Shown piece after piece: positions 17,079 through 25,999 of a stretch of 62,142 nt of DNA. Each line of letters begins with the position of its first letter. Position 1 is the first letter of the stretch. Under the pieces are notes generated by a model. It worked only from the letters and a program-made list of their open reading frames with translations. It was not told the origin of the DNA and did not search any database. Position numbers and translations under genes: made by a program. The stretch comes from DATBLQ01 sp036555325 (GTDB taxonomy: Bacteria > Pseudomonadota > Alphaproteobacteria > Rhizobiales > Aestuariivirgaceae): the NCBI GenBank assembly GCA_036555325.1, contig DATBLQ010000003.1:1-62142 (forward strand), in the 5' to 3' direction.

Positions 17079-17815
17079 TGCTGAGATTTCGCGCCATTGG
17101 GTTGGCGCTGTTCGTCTGCGCAGCCTCCTTTGCCTTGGCAGAACCTCGTTTTCCGGAACTGACCGGACCAGTCGTGGACGCAGCGCTCATTTTGAGCAGC
17201 GATGCGCGCGCGTCACTCGACCGCAAGCTTCGCGACTACCAGGCTAGCAGCGGGCACCAGGTTGTTGTGGCAACGGTGACGTCGCTCGAAGGCTACGACA
17301 TTCGCGACTACGGCAACCAACTGTTCCGGCAGTGGGCCCTCGGCGACAAGAAACGCAATGACGGCGTCTTGCTCTTGGTCGCACCCAATGAGCGAAAAGT
17401 TTCCATCGAAGTCGGTTATGGATTGGAGCCCGAACTTACCGATGCGATCTCCAGGATCATCATCGAGAACGGCATCGTGCCGCGGTTCAAGGCTGGAGAT
17501 TACGCGGGTGGTATCTCGGCCGGGGTCGACGACATAGTAAAAGCTCTGGGCGGGCAGGGGCAAGCCATTGTCGAGCGGTCCCGCAATCAGTCAGCGCCTT
17601 CGATTGATGAGCTGATCCCTCTTATATTCCTGTTCATCATTGTGCTCATCATCATCGGTCAAATCGCGCGCGGCGGGGGGTGGAGGAAGTTGTCGTCGGG
17701 TGGCGGAGGCGCTGGTTGGCCCGGAGGAGGTTCGTCTGGAGGATGGTCCTCCGGGGGTGGTTTTGGCGGCGGCGGCGGAAGCTCCGGGGGCGGGGGAGCA
17801 TCAGGGAGCTGGTGA
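17078..17815 (+). CDS. TPM domain protein (YgcG-like), membrane anchored
   Basis: 245 residues: signal peptide (to about ASFALA), TPM domain (FPELTGPVVDAALIL, YQASSGHQVVVATVTSLEG, ALGDKKRNDGVLLLVAPNERKVSIEVGYG read in segments), a single membrane segment (LIFLFIIVLIIIG) and a C-terminal Gly/Ser-rich tail ending in GGGGASGSW. Domain order and tail are those of YgcG proteins. Start ATG 17078 is coupled to the lemA stop. TPM domains have been linked to phosphatase activity and to membrane-protein turnover in other organisms; the role here is unknown. Confidence 0.92.
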   Translation: MLRFRAIGLALFVCAASFALAEPRFPELTGPVVDAALILSSDARASLDRKLRDYQASSGHQVVVATVTSLEGYDIRDYGNQLFRQWALGDKKRNDGVLLLVAPNERKVSIEVGYGLEPELTDAISRIIIENGIVPRFKAGDYAGGISAGVDDIVKALGGQGQAIVERSRNQSAPSIDELIPLIFLFIIVLIIIGQIARGGGWRKLSSGGGGAGWPGGGSSGGWSSGGGFGGGGGSSGGGGASGSW

Positions 17816-17816
17816 C

Positions 17817-18476
17817 ATGGTCCTGAACATTGATGCTTCCGATCGCGAGCGGGTGATTTCCACAATTAGGCAGGCCGAGCGCAAGACAAGCGGCGAGATC
17901 GTGGTCGTCGTCGCAACGCAGAGCGACGACTATATTCACGTCCCGCTTCATGTCGCGACTGCCGTCGCACTCGCAGTTCCACTCGCCCTGCCCCTCTTTG
18001 CTCCTCTTTTTCCTTGGGCAACGGTGCCGCTGCTCTGGGTGTTAGTCATTCAGCTCGCTGCTTTCGCGGTCACTGCTTTGATCTTAAGCATTCCACCAGC
18101 GCGGTATGCAGTGACACCGAAGCGACTCATGCACAAATATGCACATCGCAATGCTGCAACGCAGTTCCTAGTGATGAATACTCACGCCACCGGAGGGCGA
18201 ACCGGAGTCCTCATCTTTGTGTCGCTGCTCGAGCGCTACTGCGAAATCGTCGCCGATACGGCTATCGCTGCAAAAGTCGAATACGTCACGTGGCAGGCCA
18301 TCGTCGAGGAGATGCTACCCATGCTGCGGAAGGGACAACAGGCGGAAGCTCTGATGCATGCTATCCGGCGATGCAGCGATCTGCTGGCGCAACACTTTCC
18401 ACCAGGCGTCCCCAATCCGAATGAGATTCCCGATAATCTTTTCATCATCGATGAGGATGGACGGCCGAAGGCTTGA
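17817..18476 (+). CDS. Second TPM domain membrane protein
   Basis: 219 residues from ATG 17817, one base after the stop of the preceding gene. The N-terminal part (IRQAERKTSGEIVVVVATQSDDY) and VLIFVSLLERYCEIVADTAI with the following helix belong to a TPM-like domain, here split by two adjacent membrane helices (about residues 45-100). This is the typical third gene of lemA-TPM-TPM operons. The longer frame starting at 17640 overlaps the Gly-rich tail of the previous gene and is rejected. Confidence 0.88.
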   Translation: MVLNIDASDRERVISTIRQAERKTSGEIVVVVATQSDDYIHVPLHVATAVALAVPLALPLFAPLFPWATVPLLWVLVIQLAAFAVTALILSIPPARYAVTPKRLMHKYAHRNAATQFLVMNTHATGGRTGVLIFVSLLERYCEIVADTAIAAKVEYVTWQAIVEEMLPMLRKGQQAEALMHAIRRCSDLLAQHFPPGVPNPNEIPDNLFIIDEDGRPKA

Positions 18477-18711
18477 GAAAGCGGACCCATCATCCGGTGC
18501 AATCCCACGGCCATGATTTCGTTCTCCATAAACAAGAGTGCAGTGATGGGCGAAGCGACTTAGCGCCGGAGATACTTAGGTTCTGAGAACAATCCCCTAC
18601 AGGCGAAGCATGCCATCAAAGAGTCGCTAAACTGTTTTGTCTCGACGCTGGTGACTAGGCGATACGGTGGAGCGCAGGATAGAGCTGAAAAAAACCGCAC
18701 ATGGTGGGCTC

Positions 18712-18951
18712 TTACTCTTTCCGCCCATACTTCTCGCTGTCCGTGTCGAAAGAGCCTAGCGGCCTGCAGTCGCTTTCACCGATGTCATAAAGGATCCGGG
18801 CCGTTAGCTGCGATAGGATTTGCGCGCGCCTTCTCCGCAATTTGCGAAGTTTTCGGGCCTCATTCCAGCGTTGCAATTGAGAAAACCTTTCTGCGATTGC
18901 ATCGCTAACGCCAAGTGGCAAAGTCGGGCAAGCTGTCGGATGTCTGTGCAT
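18712..18951 (-). CDS. DUF1127-type small protein
   Basis: 79 residues. The segment RKLRRRRAQILSQLTARIL then YDIGESDCRPL fits the DUF1127 pattern (Arg-rich helix, Leu/Ser-x-R-x-L-x-DIG). Small Arg-rich DUF1127 proteins are abundant in Rhizobiales, and some act in RNA turnover and phosphate metabolism. No operon partner; it lies alone in a gap between the TPM operon and an ArsR-type regulator. Confidence 0.6.
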   Translation of the reverse strand: MHRHPTACPTLPLGVSDAIAERFSQLQRWNEARKLRKLRRRRAQILSQLTARILYDIGESDCRPLGSFDTDSEKYGRKE

Positions 18952-19060
18952 TTAGGACCTCCGCCCGAGTATGTCGACTATTCGGTCGGGACGATGCTAC
19001 GATACGGATCGAAGCATCATGTTTTTTGTCGGACTAACATGAGGGACGTGGTAAAGGAAA

Positions 19061-19759
19061 ATGGCCAACACCAATCAAATCGCGGAGATCGCTTCGCTGA
19101 TCGGCGAGCCTGCACGAGCAGCTATGCTTGCCGTGCTTATGGATGACAAAGCCCTCACAGCAACTGAACTTGCCCGTGAAGCGGGTATCACGCCGCAGAC
19201 GGCAAGCACGCATTTGGCTCGGCTGGTTTCCGGGTGTCTTCTAAAAGTGGAAAAGCGTGGGCGGCAAAGATTGCACCGGCTGGCTACGCCGGAGGTGGCG
19301 AGGATGCTGGAAGGGATCATGCAGATCGCCATGACGCACGAAATACAGCAACGCTCATCGAACCCAAAAGAGGTTGCACTGCGCGCAGCTCGGACCTGCT
19401 ACGACCATATTGCCGGCCGTCTGGGTGTTGCAATCGCGGAAGGGCTGGTCGCACAAGGCGCCTTGGAGCTCGACGATGAGGCGGCAGTGCTGACCGAACA
19501 CGGTATCAGGCTCCTAAGGGAAATTGGGATCACTCTGCCGCTGCCCGATACGCGTTCAAGCCGCTCCGCTCGACCCGTATGCAAGCCTTGTGTCGATTGG
19601 AGCGAACGACGCCCCCACCTCGGGGGGAAGGTAGGCGCCATGATATGCGTCCACTGTATAGAGAAGGGCTGGGTTCGACGGATTGGGGGAACGCGTGCCC
19701 TGATGACCACGCCCATAGGCCGACTGGCATTCCGTAATCTGTTTGGAATTACGGTCTAG
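19061..19759 (+). CDS. ArsR-type winged-helix transcriptional regulator
   Basis: 232 residues. The first about 95 residues form a winged helix of the ArsR group (EIASLIGEPARAAMLAVLMD, ALTATELAREAGITPQTASTHLARL as helix-turn-helix, KRGRQRLHRLA as wing). The C-terminal half, including a CxxC-like pair (KPCVDWSERRPHLGG, then ICVHCIEKGWV), is conserved in long ArsR proteins that include metal- or thiol-responsive forms; the cysteines could sense a ligand. ATG 19061 follows AAGGAAA. No adjacent target operon is evident. Confidence 0.88.
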   Translation: MANTNQIAEIASLIGEPARAAMLAVLMDDKALTATELAREAGITPQTASTHLARLVSGCLLKVEKRGRQRLHRLATPEVARMLEGIMQIAMTHEIQQRSSNPKEVALRAARTCYDHIAGRLGVAIAEGLVAQGALELDDEAAVLTEHGIRLLREIGITLPLPDTRSSRSARPVCKPCVDWSERRPHLGGKVGAMICVHCIEKGWVRRIGGTRALMTTPIGRLAFRNLFGITV

Positions 19760-19979
19760 AGCTAGCGTCCTCGTGCGCCTTGTGGGACGTCGGTTCAGGC
19801 AGATCATAGCTTAACAACAGAGACGGTATTCAAACCTTAACGGCGCATCCCGCAAGCGGCTGCTTGACCATACGCGCGCTATCGACGCACAGTCGGTGTC
19901 GCGGCGACGGAGTGGGGTTGGGCAAGCTGAGCGCGCGGCAGCTTTGGTTTCCAGCCATCTCCAAGATTTTGGTTCGGTC

Positions 19980-21677
19980 ATGGAACGGCCCCCGGCAATC
20001 GCGGCTCTCGCGCTGGATTTCATTCAACAGCTTTCGGCGGAGCAGTCAGAAACTTCCGCACCGCTTTCAGGAGTGTTGACCAAACAGAGAAAGCTATTCG
20101 AGCCCGAGATTGAAAAACTCCAGGGGCAAATCACCTCACATGCATCGGGTGATTTCGTAGTTCTATTTCAAAAGCCGTTCAGTGCAGTGATTTGCGCGCT
20201 CTCGCTGCATCGAATGTTTACCGCATCATCCCAGGCATTGCCGGAACTAGAGCGCATCCAGCTTCGTATCGGGATCCATGCTGGAACCAAATCGAGCGAC
20301 GATACGCAAGCGCAACAAGAATGCATCGATATGGCGCATGAGCTGAAAGAACTTGTGCCGGGCGGCCGCATTTTCATTTCGCGTGCTGTCGCTTCTACAA
20401 TAAATAGGGCAGTTCCGGTGGAGGTAAGGCCAGCGAATGAACACAAGCTGGCGACTGCGGCCAGGCCACGAGACATTTTTGAGCTGATACCGCAACCAGT
20501 GGAAGCGCTACGGACAAAACGGAAAAGTCGCTTTGCGCAGTTGCGGCTGCCGCTCGCTGCGGCGTTCGCGCTGTTTATCATCGGCGGTACCGGTTACGGC
20601 TATATGTTTCGCACAGGCGTGATCGAATGGCCGCCGGCGCTTTGGTCTGAAACTCCTTTCGAGATTGCTCAACAGCAGCCTGATTCCCGGATCGGCTCCG
20701 GTGAAAGCTCTACGAGCCAGGAAACCTCAGCGGGGAAAGATGTTTTGCAAAGGGCTGTAGCAACGGGAGCGAAACTTGTAGAGCCGTCACCAGCCGAGGT
20801 GGGCAAAGCGAAAACGGCTACCCCCGAGGACGCTGCCGCCGGCGAACCATCAAAGCCGGTCTCGCTGCAAAGCTCACCCCTTATGGAGATCGAAACGGCC
20901 AAGCAGCAGCAACACAATGTGATTGAAGTGCGTCCGCGGCCTTCTGCGATCATGCCAGTGCACGAAGGCTCGCCAGTGGCGCCGCGGCAAACGGAAGACA
21001 AGCCGCCGACGCAATCACCATCGCATGCTGCCTCCAATCGAGCGGAGCTGGACGCATCCGTGTCTCTCACCAAAAAACCAGAGCAGTCAAAAGCCACCGC
21101 TGCTGGAAAGCCGCAAGAGCAGCCAGATCCGAAGAGCGAGGGCTCGCGCATTGCGGCTTTGTCTATCCCGAAGCCGAAGGCACGACCGACCAGGCAACTA
21201 CTGCCCTCCATTCAGGAAACAGAACACGGCATCTCCACCTCGCCCGAGAGTTCCGATCAAACGGCGCTTAGCGTGATGACGGGGTCGCCAGCAGCTCAAG
21301 CGGAGGGGCCCGTCAGCCTATTGCAGCAGCAGTCATTAGAGCAGGAAAAGACATACGGGCAGAGCGCGGGCATGGCGATTCCAGCCGGCTGCGAGTTTCT
21401 TCGACAAGCTTTTCGCCGCGGCACCCTTGTGCCTAGTGTCGATCCCGCCGCCTACAGACGTCTTCTTAAGTGTCAGCGGTTGAAAACCGAGCATAGACGG
21501 GAAGGGGTGCGCGTTGCCGACAAGCCTGCTAACCGGCAGGCAAATGACGGCAACGCAGCTGGTGGTGGCGACAGCGATTCAGGCGGGGATAGCAGTTCAG
21601 GTGGCGACAGCAGTTCAGGTGGTAACAACAGCCCAGGCGGAAAATCGAATGGCCGCGGTAAAGGCAAAGGCAATTGA
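19980..21677 (+). CDS. Membrane protein with degenerate nucleotidyl cyclase domain
   Basis: 565 residues from ATG 19980 (an in-frame GTG at 19896 would add 28). Residues up to about 180 resemble a class III cyclase domain: HASGDFVVLFQKP, IQLRIGIHAG, ELKELVPGGRIFISRAVAS. The segment with the first metal Asp is missing, so catalysis is unlikely. One membrane helix follows (FALFIIGGTGYGYMF), then a long Pro/Ser/Glu-rich region, then a short ordered patch (CEFLRQAFRRGTL, PAAYRRLLKCQRLK) and a Gly-Ser-Asp repeat tail. Probably a signalling relic with an external low-complexity arm; function unknown. Confidence 0.7.
   Translation: MERPPAIAALALDFIQQLSAEQSETSAPLSGVLTKQRKLFEPEIEKLQGQITSHASGDFVVLFQKPFSAVICALSLHRMFTASSQALPELERIQLRIGIHAGTKSSDDTQAQQECIDMAHELKELVPGGRIFISRAVASTINRAVPVEVRPANEHKLATAARPRDIFELIPQPVEALRTKRKSRFAQLRLPLAAAFALFIIGGTGYGYMFRTGVIEWPPALWSETPFEIAQQQPDSRIGSGESSTSQETSAGKDVLQRAVATGAKLVEPSPAEVGKAKTATPEDAAAGEPSKPVSLQSSPLMEIETAKQQQHNVIEVRPRPSAIMPVHEGSPVAPRQTEDKPPTQSPSHAASNRAELDASVSLTKKPEQSKATAAGKPQEQPDPKSEGSRIAALSIPKPKARPTRQLLPSIQETEHGISTSPESSDQTALSVMTGSPAAQAEGPVSLLQQQSLEQEKTYGQSAGMAIPAGCEFLRQAFRRGTLVPSVDPAAYRRLLKCQRLKTEHRREGVRVADKPANRQANDGNAAGGGDSDSGGDSSSGGDSSSGGNNSPGGKSNGRGKGKGN
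21575..21645 (+). repeat. Short tandem repeat encoding GGDSSS units
   Basis: At the 3' end of the preceding gene the units GGCGGGGATAGCAGTTCA and GGTGGCGACAGCAGTTCA and close variants follow each other, encoding SGGDSDS-GGDSSS-GGDSSS-GGNNSP. Such repeats vary in number by slippage. Confidence 0.6.
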
Positions 21678-21894
21678 ACGCGCAAACGCATGGTTAAGCT
21701 TTGCTTGAGTGTCATGCCAGAACTCCTTTCTTCCTGTCGTTAGCGCCTGCCGATTGTCCCGTTCCCGTGAGCACCGCTGATCTGCAGGATGAGGTAGGAG
21801 TGAGCATTAAACCTGCGGGCTACCGGGAACAAAACTGCCGCGGTCTGAAACCGAGCTGCGAGTCGGATTTGACTTCAGCCCCGAGGCCAGTGTT

Positions 21895-22071
21895 TCACCT
21901 TGGCCGGCTGGAGACCAGAAGGTTGGACAGGTGGTGCTCTATGTTGTCGAGGCGCATTGATGCCCTCACCAGCAGGTCCTCTATGCGAGCCAGTCTGTCA
22001 TCAACGGTTTGCAGGCGAGGGGCTTCGGTTGTCTGCGCTCCCCTTGTCTTGGTGTGTCCGGATTGGGACAT
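21895..22071 (-). CDS. Small hypothetical protein (58 aa)
   Basis: ATG 22071 preceded by AGGAG at ideal spacing. The product starts MSQSGHTKTRGAQTTEAP and continues as an amphipathic helix (VDDRLARIEDLLVRASMRLDNIEHHLSNLL read in pieces), a likely short coiled coil. No family recognised. Downstream of, and on the same strand as, the gene at 22138-22368, so the two may form a small operon. Confidence 0.6.
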   Translation of the reverse strand: MSQSGHTKTRGAQTTEAPRLQTVDDRLARIEDLLVRASMRLDNIEHHLSNLLVSSRPR

Positions 22072-22137
22072 GATGGTTCTCCTGCGATACTACCCGTCAC
22101 GTCCCCAATCCTTGATGCGCCTTTCTATCGATTCTTG

Positions 22138-22368
22138 CTAATCTGCCTTGTCGTTGCTCTTACCCGCAGTCAAGCGCCGCTCTCTCTCAGCGGCGGCAAC
22201 TTCGATATGGCGGCGGACCAGCCGGACAATCATGCTGAGAGCCACATTTCTGTGACCTTGCGCGACCTCCATCGCCGTTTTCCACAGCGCAGGGAACTCG
22301 GTCTCCATCATGGCCACAAGTTCCTCGTCCCTGGGAGACAGCTTGTGTAAGTTGATTGAATCACCCAT
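22138..22368 (-). CDS. Small hypothetical helical protein (76 aa)
   Basis: From ATG 22368 (MGDSINLHKLSPRDEELV) with AGAGG upstream; an in-frame start 11 codons earlier is less likely. The sequence is predicted all-helical and charged at the C-terminus (AAAERERRL, KSNDKAD). No family recognised. 66 bp upstream of the 58-residue gene. Confidence 0.55.
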   Translation of the reverse strand: MGDSINLHKLSPRDEELVAMMETEFPALWKTAMEVAQGHRNVALSMIVRLVRRHIEVAAAERERRLTAGKSNDKAD

Positions 22369-22436
22369 GAGGGGCCTCTGCGTGAGGGTGTCTGCCACCA
22401 AGCCTAGGAAGGTTTGCTGACAATAGGGACAACATC

Positions 22437-22496
22437 ATGGCAGTTGACGCAACAAGCTTCCAATGGGCTATCAATTCAGAGCAACGACACCCATGA
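22437..22496 (+). CDS. Possible 19-residue leader peptide upstream of the M24 peptidase
   Basis: ATG 22437 has an AGGGAC ribosome-binding site and reads MAVDATSFQWAINSEQRHP, ending in TGA that overlaps the ATG at 22493 of the peptidase gene (ATGA). The arrangement suggests translational coupling, or simply that upstream bases were recruited as a short ORF. No attenuator hairpin was found. Confidence 0.3.
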   Translation: MAVDATSFQWAINSEQRHP

Positions 22497-23683
22497 CTAC
22501 CACTCTTGCCACCCAAACTGCCGTTTCATCGGGCCCCCCGTTCGATACAGGCAAGCTTGATTCGATAATGGAGGAGTACGGTCTAGACGTTTTGTTGATT
22601 TCCTCCAAACACAACGTTTCATATTTCATCGGCGGGTACCGATTCTTCTTCTTCGATTACATGGATGCGATCGGCCTTAGCCGATATCTTCCACTGCTCA
22701 TCTATGTGCGCGGCCGGCCGGAGATTACGCACTACATAGCCAATTCGATGGAGGTCTATGAAAGGGAACTGGGCCGTTTCTGGATGCCGAATGTCATGAC
22801 CGGCACGTGGGGCACATTGGATGCGATGGGAAGGGCCATCGATTTCATCAAATCGCTCAAGCCGACGCCACGAAAAATCGGCATTGAGTCGGCCTTCCTT
22901 CCCGGTGATGCCTACAAGAAGCTCGAGTCAAACCAGGAGAACGTGGCGCTTGTCGATGCCGTGATTCCGCTCGAGCGGCTCAGGGCGATAAAGACAAAGG
23001 CGGAACTCGACCTGCTGCGAGAAGCATCCGATCGGGTCGTCGATTCGATGCTGGCCGTGTTTGGCAACCATGGCCCGGGAACAACCAAACGCGAGCTGGC
23101 CGAGGCTCTCAAGCGCGAAGAAGTGGCGCGGGGTCTCACCTTCGAGTATTGCCTCGTGACAACAGGTAAAAGTTTCAATCGCGCTCCGTCGGAGGATCGG
23201 TGGCTCAAGGGGGAAATCGCCTCGCTTGATTCCGGCGGAAACCGCAACGGCTACATCGGCGATCTATGCCGGATGGGCATTCTCGGAGCCCCTGATCAAG
23301 AGCTGCAGGATTTGCTCGGGGAAATCGAAGAGATCCAGCACGCCGCTCGCAAACCCATCCGGCCCGGCACGATGGGCAAAGCAATTTTCGACGAGACAGA
23401 AAAGCTTCTGGCGCGGAGTGCAAATCGCAACCATCTCGCGTTTGTGGCGCATGGGATGGGCCTCGTCAGCCATGAGGCACCGCGGCTGACAAGCACCGGA
23501 CCTGTTCCCTATTCCGGCGATGATGCAGAGAAGCCACTGGAAGAGGGAATGGTGATATCGATCGAAACCACCCTGCATCACCCGCGTCGAGGCTTCATCA
23601 AGCTCGAGGATACGGTTGCAGTCACCGCCCATGGGCATGAGGCCTATGGCGATAGAGGTCGCGGCTGGAACCGCGGCGGGTAG
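22493..23683 (+). CDS. M24 family metallopeptidase (Xaa-Pro dipeptidase/creatinase type)
   Basis: 396 residues from ATG 22493 (an ATG at 22463 would add 10). N-terminal creatinase-type domain (DVLLISSKHNVSYFIGGYRF), then the pita-bread catalytic domain. All five metal ligands are traceable: Asp in SLDSGG, Asp in YIGDLCRMG, His in FVAHGMGLVSHE, Glu in MVISIETTL, Glu in FIKLEDTVAV. It should therefore be an active metallohydrolase of the Xaa-Pro peptidase group; the physiological substrate is unknown. Start choice rests on the ATGA overlap with the small leader frame. It converges with the PAP2 gene, with 6 bp between the stops. Confidence 0.88.
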   Translation: MTTTLATQTAVSSGPPFDTGKLDSIMEEYGLDVLLISSKHNVSYFIGGYRFFFFDYMDAIGLSRYLPLLIYVRGRPEITHYIANSMEVYERELGRFWMPNVMTGTWGTLDAMGRAIDFIKSLKPTPRKIGIESAFLPGDAYKKLESNQENVALVDAVIPLERLRAIKTKAELDLLREASDRVVDSMLAVFGNHGPGTTKRELAEALKREEVARGLTFEYCLVTTGKSFNRAPSEDRWLKGEIASLDSGGNRNGYIGDLCRMGILGAPDQELQDLLGEIEEIQHAARKPIRPGTMGKAIFDETEKLLARSANRNHLAFVAHGMGLVSHEAPRLTSTGPVPYSGDDAEKPLEEGMVISIETTLHHPRRGFIKLEDTVAVTAHGHEAYGDRGRGWNRGG

Positions 23684-23689
23684 GCCGTA

Positions 23690-24382
23690 TCAACGAGCTT
23701 GCGAAACCCTGGATGCGACGAGCCACCAGAGGCATGCCCATGCACATCCGAGCGTCCAGCCGGCGAGCACATCCGTGGGATAATGCACACCCAGATAGAC
23801 CCGACTGACGCCGACAAGAAGGCTCAGAAAAATGGCAACGCCGATGATGGAAGTCTTCAGGCGCACACTCGGCTGATCTCGGGCAACGAGAGCACCAATT
23901 GTCAAATAGACAATTGCTGACAACATCGCGTGCCCGCTCGGGAAACTCATCGTATGGACTTGGACAGAATGTGCCACGAGATCCGGCCGCGGCCGGGCGA
24001 GCAAGTATTTGAGCGTATTGCTGAGCGTAGTCCCAAGGGAGACCGACACTAAGAGCAGCAGAGCGGTTTTTCCCTCTCGCGCAACGAACAGGAACCCCGC
24101 GACAGCCAGGGTGATGATCGTTAGGACAATCGTGCTTCCCAATGCCGTCAGATCTCGCATCGCCGCTTCGAGCCAAGGAGGACCGATCGGGTCCGCCGTA
24201 TCGAGCGGATTGCGCAGAGCGAGCAGGATTGCCTTGTCGAACGCCAGGGTTTCGCCCTCAATGACTTCGCTTGCCAGCTTGACAAATACCAGCAATAGGG
24301 CCGCTGAAATCAACAGAGTCCCCAAAAGACGGATTTCAGGTCTATCGGCGATGTTGCGCAGCATTGCGAAACTGAAATTCAT
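23690..24382 (-). CDS. PAP2-family membrane phosphatase
   Basis: 230 residues, about six membrane helices. The three phosphatase motifs are complete: KYLLARPRP (KX6RP), PSGHA, and SRVYLGVHYPTD (SRX5HX3D). Such enzymes dephosphorylate lipid phosphates, e.g. phosphatidic acid, undecaprenyl pyrophosphate or phosphatidylglycerol phosphate; the substrate is not determined by sequence. No neighbouring lipid genes. Confidence 0.9.
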   Translation of the reverse strand: MNFSFAMLRNIADRPEIRLLGTLLISAALLLVFVKLASEVIEGETLAFDKAILLALRNPLDTADPIGPPWLEAAMRDLTALGSTIVLTIITLAVAGFLFVAREGKTALLLLVSVSLGTTLSNTLKYLLARPRPDLVAHSVQVHTMSFPSGHAMLSAIVYLTIGALVARDQPSVRLKTSIIGVAIFLSLLVGVSRVYLGVHYPTDVLAGWTLGCAWACLWWLVASRVSQAR

Positions 24383-24625
24383 GGCTTGGGCGACATTCGT
24401 TTCGTGGCTGGCATGTCACCAGCTTTGTACGACACCCTAAGGCAACGCGAAAGCTTGAGACCTGGCTGGCTTAGAGGTTTGGACACAGTGCACGATTTGC
24501 CGAGCGTGCTCTTCGCCTATGCGATGCAGACTATCTGTCCGTTAGATCACGCGCAGTTGAGGAACAATTCTGATTCGTGTGAGTTAACATGATGGTGTGG
24601 TGGGTTGGTGGTAGGAGGTTGTGTC

Positions 24626-25150
24626 ATGACCGGTTCTAGCAAGGTTATTTGAACGGTTTGTGGTTGTGTAGCAATTCTCGGTGGTTCGTTAGTAGGAATG
24701 GACAGCGATCCCTATGTCCTTGCGGCAAGCAAGGCCAACTTCAACAAGCAACAATGCAAAATGGTCAATGGCCGCCTGCAAGCTGTGGGCACACGGGCGG
24801 CGGGTTCTTTCTCCTGCGTGTGTCCGCCAGCGTCTGCAGTATCGCTTACGAAAAACAAGCGGCGTCTGGGAACTCAATCGTTTGGAGAGTGCTACGCAGC
24901 AGAGGCTCCAGTTAGAACAGTGAATTTCAACCTGAGCATGCCACCCACGACGAACGAGCCTGAGCCGCCAATTGTAAGCCCTTTCACGGGGTTCAATCCG
25001 GGAAATCATAAAAACGTTGGCAAAGCCACGGAAACTCCCCCACAAGGGAACGGCTCAGCGTCGAAATTTGGCGTCAATCTGCAATCTCTTGCCGCAAATG
25101 GTAACTGTTGCGCCGGAGGTGACAAAGGCGCTTCCAACAGGAACGACTGA
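24626..25150 (+). pseudogene. Small secreted Cys-containing protein gene interrupted by in-frame TGA
   Basis: ATG 24626 has a near-perfect ribosome-binding site (GTAGGAGG). It reads MTGSSKVI, then TGA at 24650-24652, then continues in the same frame as TVCGCVAILGGSLVGM and a 150-residue tail to 25150. Read through, the first 25 residues make a good signal peptide. The tail has a Cys-containing patch (QQCKMVNGRLQAVG, then FSCVCPP) and a low-complexity Pro/Asn-rich end. Without the stop it would be one 174-residue secreted protein. An ATG at 24698 could start a truncated form lacking the signal. No family recognised. Confidence 0.45.
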
Positions 25151-25452
25151 AACGATGGAAACTGGCGGCTATCCCAAAGCTGCGTATGGGCCGTCAGTTA
25201 TACTTTGCTCGCCAATCGGCCTGGTTACTACGCGAAAGCTATGCTCTTGGACGTAACGAGGATGGCTTGTTCAATCCGCCAACTCTGCCGATTGCGTGAT
25301 GATGGTCTGCAAGCCATTGATAGTTTCCGAGTTGTATCAGCGCAGTAAACTCGTTCGCGGCCACTTGACAAACCCTTGCCGTCAGTCTTGGTTTTTTCGC
25401 AGCCCGTGACCGTTCGCGAGACCAACTAGCTAAGTCGATAGTCGATTACATC
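25151..25452. other. 302-base stretch without a gene
   Basis: No supported frame, RNA gene or repeat seen. It probably holds the promoter of the downstream DUF5519 gene; I could not identify -35/-10 boxes with confidence. Confidence 0.5.
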
Positions 25453-25920
25453 ATGCAGAGTTTTTTCCGTCGCAAGAGGCGGGGGCCGCGCCCGCAAACC
25501 ACCAACACCAATCCGCACACCCAGCTTGACCAGAATGCTCCCCTCGCCTTGCAAGAGAAGTTATTTGAGATTGGGAAATCTCTGAGCGGCGTTGCGGTTG
25601 GCAGGAGCCTTGTATCCGTTCCGGGAGCGCGAGCCTTTCACCTGCCGGGCTGCTCGCACCGTCACGGCTCTTTTATGGTCGAGTGTGAATTTGCCCATCT
25701 TCACCCATCCCATGATGGCAGTCTGCACATGACGATTCCGTCTGAGCTTGTGGATGAGGTCATTGCCAACGGCTGGGGCGAGCGTCATCCTCTGGCTGGC
25801 AAACACGGCCTTCCTGATAATATCATCATGGTCTACGGTCCTCGGGATGAGGAGGAGCTTGCGGTTGTTGCTGAGTTGCTGCAAGCCTCTCATGCGTGGG
25901 GCTTGGCTGCCCAGAAATGA
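25453..25920 (+). CDS. DUF5519 (luciferase-like family) protein
   Basis: 155 residues. The core VPGARAFHLPG, EFAHLHPSHDGSLHMTIP, VIANGWGERHPLAG, MVYGPRDEEELAVVAELL is that of the DUF5519/luciferase domain family. The basic N-terminus (FFRRKRRGPRPQ) is unusual and may be a flexible tail. Several histidines in HLHPSHDGSLH could bind a ligand. Function unknown; despite the family name no luciferase activity should be assumed. It converges with the sugar kinase gene. Confidence 0.75.
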   Translation: MQSFFRRKRRGPRPQTTNTNPHTQLDQNAPLALQEKLFEIGKSLSGVAVGRSLVSVPGARAFHLPGCSHRHGSFMVECEFAHLHPSHDGSLHMTIPSELVDEVIANGWGERHPLAGKHGLPDNIIMVYGPRDEEELAVVAELLQASHAWGLAAQK

Positions 25921-25999
25921 GTAGCGCTGCCGCGTTTGAACTCGAAACCCTCACAGCTTCCGGCAAAATCAAAAGAGTCCTTAGACGAACCCAGAACAT

